From Kiritimatiellia bacterium (GTDB taxonomy: Bacteria > Verrucomicrobiota > Kiritimatiellia > RFP12 > UBA1067), in the NCBI GenBank assembly GCA_017629455.1, contig JAGBXE010000013.1, positions 1-8,088 on the forward strand: a DNA stretch of 8,088 bases, given 5' to 3'. This document shows positions 1-4,205 of this stretch, piece after piece (positions within the stretch are counted from its first letter, which is position 1; each line of letters opens with the position of its first letter). The notes beneath the pieces were generated by a model, which had not been told where the DNA came from, made no database searches, and saw nothing but the letters and a program-made list of their open reading frames with translations. The position numbers and the translations under genes were made by a program.

Positions 1-709
1 ATTCGACGTAATCAACTTTAAGCCCAGCCTTAGATATAGCACGTTTTATTTCCGCAACGCTCGTCAGGCGGCCGGCCTTAGCATCCTTAAGTGCTGCTGA
101 AATCACTGAGGCGCGCTTCCTTTCCTCGTCACTTAAATACGTGTTCCTACTTGATTTTGCTAAACCCGACGATTCTCGGACGATGGGCGCGACATCAATC
201 TTGATGCCGAAATTCAAATCGCGCACCATGCGTTTTATGACCATCGCCTGCTGATAATCTTTTTGACCGAAGACGGCAATGTCTGGGCGTACAATGTTGA
301 AAAGTTTAGCTACTACTGTACACACGTCGCGGAAATGCCCAGGACGCCGCGCTCCGCAATAGCCAAGAGAAAGCTCCTCCTCAACGACATAGACGGAATG
401 ATGGTCTAAATACATTGTTTTGGGCGTCGGAAGAAAAACTGCCGTAGCCCCTGCCGCGCGACACTTCTCAAGATCGGCCTTTTCATCACGCGGATATTTC
501 TCGTAATCCTCGCCAGGACAAAACTGAACGGGATTAACGAAAATCGAAACGACAATTTCGTCCGCGCCCTTCTGCTTTGCGCGTTTAATAAGCGAAAGAT
601 GCCCCTCGTGCAAATATCCCATCGTTGGCACAAGCGCAATAAGCTTACCTTCACGCGAACGCTGACGACACCATAATTGAAGTTTGGTGGGACTATTGAA
701 AATCTTCAT
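1..709 (-). CDS. panC: Pantothenate synthetase (pantoate-beta-alanine ligase), C-terminus cut by window edge
   Basis: Cytoplasmic enzyme that joins pantoate and beta-alanine with ATP, the last step of pantothenate (vitamin B5, coenzyme A precursor) synthesis. The visible 236 residues begin MKIFNSPTKLQLW and carry the family's landmarks in order: VPTMGYLHEGHLSL at 27-40 with the nucleotide-binding HxGH (HEGH 34-37), SIFVNPVQF at 55-63, RPGHFRDVCTVVAKLFN at 122-138, FGQKDYQQ at 147-154, and VRESSGLAKSSRNTYLS at 177-193, the KMSKS-like loop. The frame is open to base 2; about 40 residues of a usual 280 lie beyond the window. The ATG at 709 is chosen because the N-terminus matches the family's usual MKIF-type start. 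It lies 11 bases after the stop of the cysteine-rich gene, so the two are probably co-transcribed. No strong ribosome binding site is visible (only TTTGAG just before the ATG), so translation may be coupled. Identity is near certain. Confidence 0.96.
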   Translation of the reverse strand, partial: MKIFNSPTKLQLWCRQRSREGKLIALVPTMGYLHEGHLSLIKRAKQKGADEIVVSIFVNPVQFCPGEDYEKYPRDEKADLEKCRAAGATAVFLPTPKTMYLDHHSVYVVEEELSLGYCGARRPGHFRDVCTVVAKLFNIVRPDIAVFGQKDYQQAMVIKRMVRDLNFGIKIDVAPIVRESSGLAKSSRNTYLSDEERKRASVISAALKDAKAGRLTSVAEIKRAISKAGLKVDYVE

Positions 710-720
710 GCTCAAACAAG

Positions 721-1107
721 TTATTTGATATCTAAAACCTCACAAGATGCAAGAACGGCATTTCTAACGCAGTCTTCGCATGAACAAAGAGGTTTGCCCG
801 CGTCGATACCCTTTAAATCGCGGCAGGCGGTTGCACCGCAAAGCTCCTTAAACCGCTCAAATATTGCGCGAGAAGCAGCTCTTTCGCCGCCCTTTTCGGC
901 AAGCAAAGAAGAAACCATAACAGCGCCTATGAGCGCGCCGCAAGTGCCTTCCATCGTACAAAGGCCTGAGCCAAAACCAGAACCGAACTTAAGAAGTTTT
1001 TCTTCGTCCATGCCTAGCTCGGAAGCAAACGCCACGAGCACGGCTTGGCAACAATTCATTTCCTTCTTACGTTCTGCCGCGAATTCAATTCTTTCAATGT
1101 TTTTCAT
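721..1107 (-). CDS. C_GCAxxG_C_C family cysteine-rich probable redox protein
   Basis: A 128-residue soluble protein with ten cysteines (19, 20, 50, 56, 90, 95, 108, 110, 113, 122). The pattern NCCQAVL (18-24), FGSGFGSGLC (41-50), GTCGALIGAVM (54-64) and a C-terminal CSCEDCVRNA cluster (108-117) is that of the C_GCAxxG_C_C family, annotated as probable redox or metal-binding proteins of unproven function. There is no signal peptide or membrane segment, so it is probably cytoplasmic. The ATG at 1107 (MKNIERIEFAAERKKEMNCC) is preferred over a TTG at 1128: the family starts close to the first Cys pair, and a TATAAT box occupies 1117-1122, between the two candidates. It starts 22 bases after the ABC ATPase stop and ends 11 bases before panC. 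Family assignment is good; a biochemical role cannot be given from sequence. Confidence 0.85.
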   Translation of the reverse strand: MKNIERIEFAAERKKEMNCCQAVLVAFASELGMDEEKLLKFGSGFGSGLCTMEGTCGALIGAVMVSSLLAEKGGERAASRAIFERFKELCGATACRDLKGIDAGKPLCSCEDCVRNAVLASCEVLDIK

Positions 1108-1116
1108 CACATCCGT

Positions 1117-1144
1117 ATTATACCACAATTCATTTTGCGGTCAA
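1117..1144 (-). promoter_or_regulatory. Sigma70-like promoter for the cysteine-rich gene and panC
   Basis: Reading the minus strand, TTGACC (1139-1144) is followed by a 16-base spacer (1123-1138) and a perfect TATAAT (1117-1122). The -35 lies in the last codons of the ABC ATPase gene and the -10 ends 9 bases before the ATG at 1107. Initiation 6 to 8 bases after the -10 would place the 5' end at about 1109-1111, leaving almost no leader. No transcription data support it; the call rests on near-consensus boxes with good spacing. Confidence 0.6.
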
Positions 1145-1867
1145 AAAACTGCGCCCGACATCTGGAACGGCAGCGATAAGCCGGCGCGTATAATCGGATG
1201 ATGGAGAGGAGAAAATCTCATCTGCTAAACCCGTCTCAACAAAAACGCCTTTTTCCATAACCGAGACGCGATCGCATATATTTCTGACGACAGCCAAATC
1301 GTGAGCAACTAGAAGTACCGACAATCCAAGCCTCTGGCGAAGATCGCGCAACAAATTTAAAATACGAGCCTGAACTGAAACATCAAGGGCTGATACTGGC
1401 TCATCAGCCACTATTACTTGCGGCGAACAAGCTAGCGCACGAGCGATAGAAACGCGCTGACATTGCCCGCCCGACATTTCTCTAGGATATTGATCGAGAA
1501 CTGCCGCGTTAAGCCCTACTAACGAAAGGAGGCTTTCAGGCGTATAGCCACTATTGAGCCTTTCAGATTTACTTGGCCTATAGCAGGAAAGCACTTCCGA
1601 AAGTGTATCTCTTACAGTCATCCTCGGATTAAGCGAGCCTACAGCATCCTGAAAGACCATCTGCATCCTGACGCCTGAGGCAACTTGTATTTTGCCTGCG
1701 CTAGGTTTTTCAAGCCCCATAAGCGCCTTTGCAATCGTCGACTTGCCGCTACCAGACTCGCCGACAATGCCTAGTATCTCGCCTTCGCCAAGTGTAAAAT
1801 CAACACCTCGGACAGCCTCAAAGGCTCCGTAGCGCACACGAAGGTTACGGACCTCTATAAGATTCAT
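1130..1867 (-). CDS. DppF/OppF-type ABC transporter ATP-binding protein, orphan
   Basis: A 245-residue cytoplasmic ATPase of the peptide/nickel (Dpp/Opp) importer class. It has Walker A GESGSGKST (36-44), the Q-loop in MVFQDAVGSLNPRMTV (70-85, typical of DppF/OppF), signature MSGGQCQR (131-138, with M for the usual L), Walker B VIVADE (151-156), the D-loop SALDVSVQ (159-166) and switch His189 in AHD. The tail SDYTRRLIAAVP (224-235) is the start of the peptide-transporter C-terminal region, with SDYT where HPYT is usual. The ATG at 1867 (MNLIEVRNLRVRYG) is chosen because it begins at the first beta strand; a TTG at 1876 would add three residues. No permease, binding protein or DppD-type partner is in view; argH lies upstream and a redox-type gene downstream. 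It may serve a transporter encoded elsewhere. The class is certain, the substrate unknown. Confidence 0.9.
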   Translation of the reverse strand: MNLIEVRNLRVRYGAFEAVRGVDFTLGEGEILGIVGESGSGKSTIAKALMGLEKPSAGKIQVASGVRMQMVFQDAVGSLNPRMTVRDTLSEVLSCYRPSKSERLNSGYTPESLLSLVGLNAAVLDQYPREMSGGQCQRVSIARALACSPQVIVADEPVSALDVSVQARILNLLRDLRQRLGLSVLLVAHDLAVVRNICDRVSVMEKGVFVETGLADEIFSSPSSDYTRRLIAAVPDVGRSFLTAK

Positions 1868-1890
1868 CGCTGCCAATGTGCGTTTGCTTT

Positions 1891-2066
1891 TTACTTAAGA
1901 AGGTTCTTGCAGCACTTTTCCAATGCCGAAATACGCTTCTTGGCCGACGAGAGCGCACCAGATATGCGCTGTTTATAATACGCACGGTCGATGCCCTTAC
2001 AAGTGCCTTCATGGCTCTTGGCGGCAACGGCGTCATCGGGATCTAAATTAGCAACTTCTGCGCGCT
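1891..2066 (-). pseudogene. argH: Out-of-frame C-terminal tail of argininosuccinate lyase
   Basis: After the argH stop at 2043-2045, the -1 frame stays open from AGT at 2070 to a TAA at 1891-1893 and reads as protein: EVANLDPDDAVAAKSHEG, then GIDRAYYKQRISGALSSAKK, ending ISALEKCCKNLLK. From memory of the family, the HEG followed by a short helix resembles the end of Bacteroidetes-like ArgH (a HTHEGSIGNL-type motif). The frame has no ATG, GTG or TTG before its last third, so it is not an independent gene. Joined to the 409-residue frame it gives about 459 residues, the normal ArgH length. Deleting one GC from GCGCGC at 2060-2065 yields a smooth junction, YEVSAEVANLD. Whether this is a real mutation, recoding or an assembly error cannot be told here. 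Confidence 0.75.
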
Positions 2067-3272
2067 TACTTCATAGAGCGCGGCAAATTGATCGCGCACT
2101 TCATGGTAAGCGTCGCGCCACGGTGTGCCGGCAGCAACTTTTGCAAGCGCAACGTCGGTAGCGAAAACACCGGGCGTAAAAGCCTTACGGCAGATGTCGG
2201 CGTCAACCTTCGTACCCTTAACAACTTTTTCGAGAATGCGCAGCGTCACTCGCGTTGTCTCAACGCCCGACATATAAAGCTTTTTGCAGTCCTGGAGATC
2301 GCGGTTATACCCACCAGGCATTGCATGCAAAAGCGAAACTGCCGCTGTCTGCAACCCTAATACCTGCGCAGCTTTAGAACGAACGAGTTCCAGGACGTCG
2401 GGATTGAACTTTTGGGGCATTATCGACGAACCCGTACAATAAGCGCGTGGAAGTTTAAAATAAGCAAACTCCGGCATTGAAAAGAGAATCATATCCTGCG
2501 CCAAACGGGAAAGCACTGCCATCAACTGCGACAGCGCCGACAAAAGCGCCGCCTCACACTCGCCGCGGGCCATAGAAGCGCCGAAGCAATTATGAAGCGT
2601 CCTTGAAAAGCCCAAAAGACGCGTCGTTTGCGCACGATCGAGCGGAAGCGGAACTCCATAGCCAGCGGCGCTGCCAAGAGGATTTAAATCAGCAAGGCGA
2701 TAGGCAGCTTCAAGATTCTCAAGCTGGTCGAGAATCATTTCCGCATGACCCGTAGCCCACATTTCAACGGTAGATGGCATTGCAGGCTGCAAATGGGTAC
2801 GCCCGACAAGCGGGATTGCACCAGCAGACGAACCAAACGCACAAAGTGCTTTCGCCAAGTTGCAAACCTCTGTCTCTGCAGCCAGAATTTCTGACTTCAT
2901 ATGAAGCCTTACATCTACTGCAACTTGATCGTTACGCGACCTACCGGTATGAATCTTTTTGCCTAAATCACCGAGTTTCTCAGTGAGCATACGCTCGACG
3001 GCCATATGAACATCTTGGTCGTCAAGGCGTATTTCAAACTCGCCCTTCTGAGCTTGAGCTACGATTCGCCCTAGCTCGCGACGAACCTTCGAAGCTTCTG
3101 CTTTTGTAACAATTGGCTTGGCAAGACCCTTCATCTGCGAAAGCATCGTTACATGCGCGGCAGTTCCCATACAATCCCACTTGGCAAGAGCCAAATCCAA
3201 AACGGGATCTTCACCAACGGTAAACGAAAGAATATCAGGATCGACAACGTTATCTGTAATCGTCTTTTTCAT
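2043..3272 (-). CDS. argH: Argininosuccinate lyase, main frame, prematurely stopped by a frameshift
   Basis: Splits argininosuccinate into arginine and fumarate, the last step of arginine synthesis; a cytoplasmic homotetramer in the family. The 409 residues show, in order: FTVGEDPVLDLALAKWD (17-33), AAHVTMLSQ (38-46), DDQDVHMAVER (84-94), KIHTGRSRNDQVAVDVRL (106-123), GRTHLQPAMPS (157-167, with the conserved His160), the superfamily signature GSSIMPQKFNPD (281-292, catalytic-loop Ser282/283), and PGGYNRDLQD (319-328). The N-terminus resembles the Bacteroidetes-like ArgH subtype rather than the E. coli type. The ATG at 3272 fits that subtype and has GGAAG nine bases upstream. The frame ends early, with YEVSAQKLLI; the missing 50 residues continue in the -1 frame to 1891. 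All catalytic motifs precede the break, so a truncated enzyme might still fold, but the lost tail is normally conserved. It lies 69 bases after kdsA and shows no promoter of its own. Confidence 0.93.
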   Translation of the reverse strand: MKKTITDNVVDPDILSFTVGEDPVLDLALAKWDCMGTAAHVTMLSQMKGLAKPIVTKAEASKVRRELGRIVAQAQKGEFEIRLDDQDVHMAVERMLTEKLGDLGKKIHTGRSRNDQVAVDVRLHMKSEILAAETEVCNLAKALCAFGSSAGAIPLVGRTHLQPAMPSTVEMWATGHAEMILDQLENLEAAYRLADLNPLGSAAGYGVPLPLDRAQTTRLLGFSRTLHNCFGASMARGECEAALLSALSQLMAVLSRLAQDMILFSMPEFAYFKLPRAYCTGSSIMPQKFNPDVLELVRSKAAQVLGLQTAAVSLLHAMPGGYNRDLQDCKKLYMSGVETTRVTLRILEKVVKGTKVDADICRKAFTPGVFATDVALAKVAAGTPWRDAYHEVRDQFAALYEVSAQKLLI

Positions 3273-3340
3273 AACGCTAAACTTCCTTGGAAACGAATCT
3301 TAAAAACATCTCGCAAAAGACGTTTCGCCTCGGGCGACAA
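3269..3340 (-). other. Possible 23-codon ORF overlapping the argH start
   Basis: Between kdsA and argH, a TTG at 3340 opens a frame reading LSPEAKRLLRDVFKIRF and ending QGSLAL, with a TGA that overlaps the argH ATG as ATGA. The frame is open back to 3370 but has no ATG. The composition (charged and hydrophobic residues in helical rhythm) looks protein-like and the ATGA overlap is typical of coupled genes. There is no ribosome binding site and no family match that I recognise. It could be a remnant of a longer gene, a coupling leader or chance. Confidence 0.2.
3282..3286 (-). promoter_or_regulatory. Ribosome binding site of argH
   Basis: On the minus strand GGAAG (within CCAAGGAAGTTT) stands nine bases before the argH ATG at 3272. 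It is the clearest Shine-Dalgarno-like site in the window; most other starts here lack one. It supports the chosen argH start. Confidence 0.5.
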
Positions 3341-3341
3341 A

Positions 3342-4160
3342 TTATTCGGCAACGGCAGAATTAATTTTAATCAAAGTGCGCCACAGACGCTTAACTTCCG
3401 CAAAGCGAATAGCGTTTGCCGCGTCACTCTTGGCGACTTTAGGATTAATGTGTGTTTCCATGAAAACGCCATCAACGCCGACTGCGACAGCTGCGCGCGC
3501 AATAATAGGAGCATACTTGCCGTCGCCCCCGGAAGCTCCGCCAAGCCCGCCCGGGTGCTGAACTGCGTGAGTAGCATCCATCACCACAGGATAGCCAAGC
3601 GAGCGCATAATCGGCAGCGAACGCATATCAACTACTAAATTACGATATCCAAACGAAGAACCACGCTCGCAAAGTATTATGCGCTTATTACCGGTCGATT
3701 CGATCTTCTTAACGACCTGCGCCATGTCTTCAGGAGCCATAAACTGCCCCTTCTTAACATTAACAACTGCTCCCGTTGCACCTGCTGCTAAAACAAGATC
3801 GGTTTGCCTTGCAAGAAACGCAGGTATCTGAAGAATATCGCAAACCTCCGCCACTCTCGCACATTGCCAAGGTTCATGAACATCGGTAAGAACAGGCACA
3901 CCGTACTTAGAACGCACCTCAGCGAGAATATCAAGCCCCTCGTCTATCCCGGGCCCGCGGAACGAATCTACACTCGTACGGTTTGCTTTATCAAAACTTG
4001 CCTTGAAAACAAAACCAACTTTAAGTTCGCGCGCCAGCGCCGAAAGCTTCGCTGCGAGATCCAATGTCATCGCGCGCGACTCCATAACACACGGCCCAGC
4101 GATGAAAACAAGCTTGCCGCCGCCGAACGAAACGCCTTTATCTACAGTTACCTTCTTCAT
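3342..4160 (-). CDS. kdsA: 3-deoxy-8-phosphooctulonate (KDO-8-P) synthase, metal-dependent type
   Basis: Condenses phosphoenolpyruvate with arabinose 5-phosphate to give KDO 8-phosphate, the committed step to the KDO of lipopolysaccharide; cytoplasmic. The 272 residues form one DAHP-synthase-class TIM barrel: FIAGPCVMES (19-28), FKASFDKANRTS (52-63), FRGPGIDEG (67-75), TDVHEPWQ (92-99), IPAFLARQTDL (112-122), NVKKGQF (134-140), CERGSSFGYRNLVVDMRSLP (164-183), MDATHAVQHPGG (194-205) and GVFMETH (231-237). The four metal ligands of the Aquifex-type enzyme are present: Cys24, His198, Glu235, Asp246. The metal-independent E. coli type has Asn in place of the Cys. The ATG at 4160 is chosen: MKKVTVDKGVSFGGG is a normal start, and a TAAAAT box lies seven bases upstream. 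A TTG at 4196 would add twelve unlikely residues. It follows the 981-residue exported protein by 45 bases and precedes argH by 69. Confidence 0.96.
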   Translation of the reverse strand: MKKVTVDKGVSFGGGKLVFIAGPCVMESRAMTLDLAAKLSALARELKVGFVFKASFDKANRTSVDSFRGPGIDEGLDILAEVRSKYGVPVLTDVHEPWQCARVAEVCDILQIPAFLARQTDLVLAAGATGAVVNVKKGQFMAPEDMAQVVKKIESTGNKRIILCERGSSFGYRNLVVDMRSLPIMRSLGYPVVMDATHAVQHPGGLGGASGGDGKYAPIIARAAVAVGVDGVFMETHINPKVAKSDAANAIRFAEVKRLWRTLIKINSAVAE

Positions 4161-4167
4161 ACGAGTA

Positions 4168-4196
4168 ATTTTACCATAAATGCCCAAACCTAACAA
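4168..4196 (-). promoter_or_regulatory. Sigma70-like promoter for kdsA
   Basis: On the minus strand, TTGTTA (4191-4196), a 17-base spacer and TAAAAT (4168-4173) fit in the 45-base gap after the large exported-protein gene. The -10 box ends seven bases before the kdsA ATG at 4160, and no Shine-Dalgarno sequence lies between. Transcription from it would begin at or next to the start codon, giving a leaderless mRNA. The -35 matches consensus at four of six positions. Prediction only. Confidence 0.45.
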
Positions 4197-4205
4197 CTGA
4201 ACGCA

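Noticed and set aside
677..1201. A 174-codon open frame on the plus strand.
   Set aside because: It is antisense to the cysteine-rich gene and panC start, has no recognisable domain, and the minus-strand genes explain the sequence.
1845..2036. A 63-codon minus-strand frame in the argH-ABC ATPase gap.
   Set aside because: It is rich in Arg and Ser without family features; the neighbouring frame encodes the ArgH tail and accounts for this DNA.
3325..3337. Hairpin TCGCC-TCG-GGCGA just after the kdsA stop, considered as a terminator.
   Set aside because: The stem is only five base pairs and no continuous T run follows on the minus strand; it also lies in a possible coding frame, so termination is not supported.
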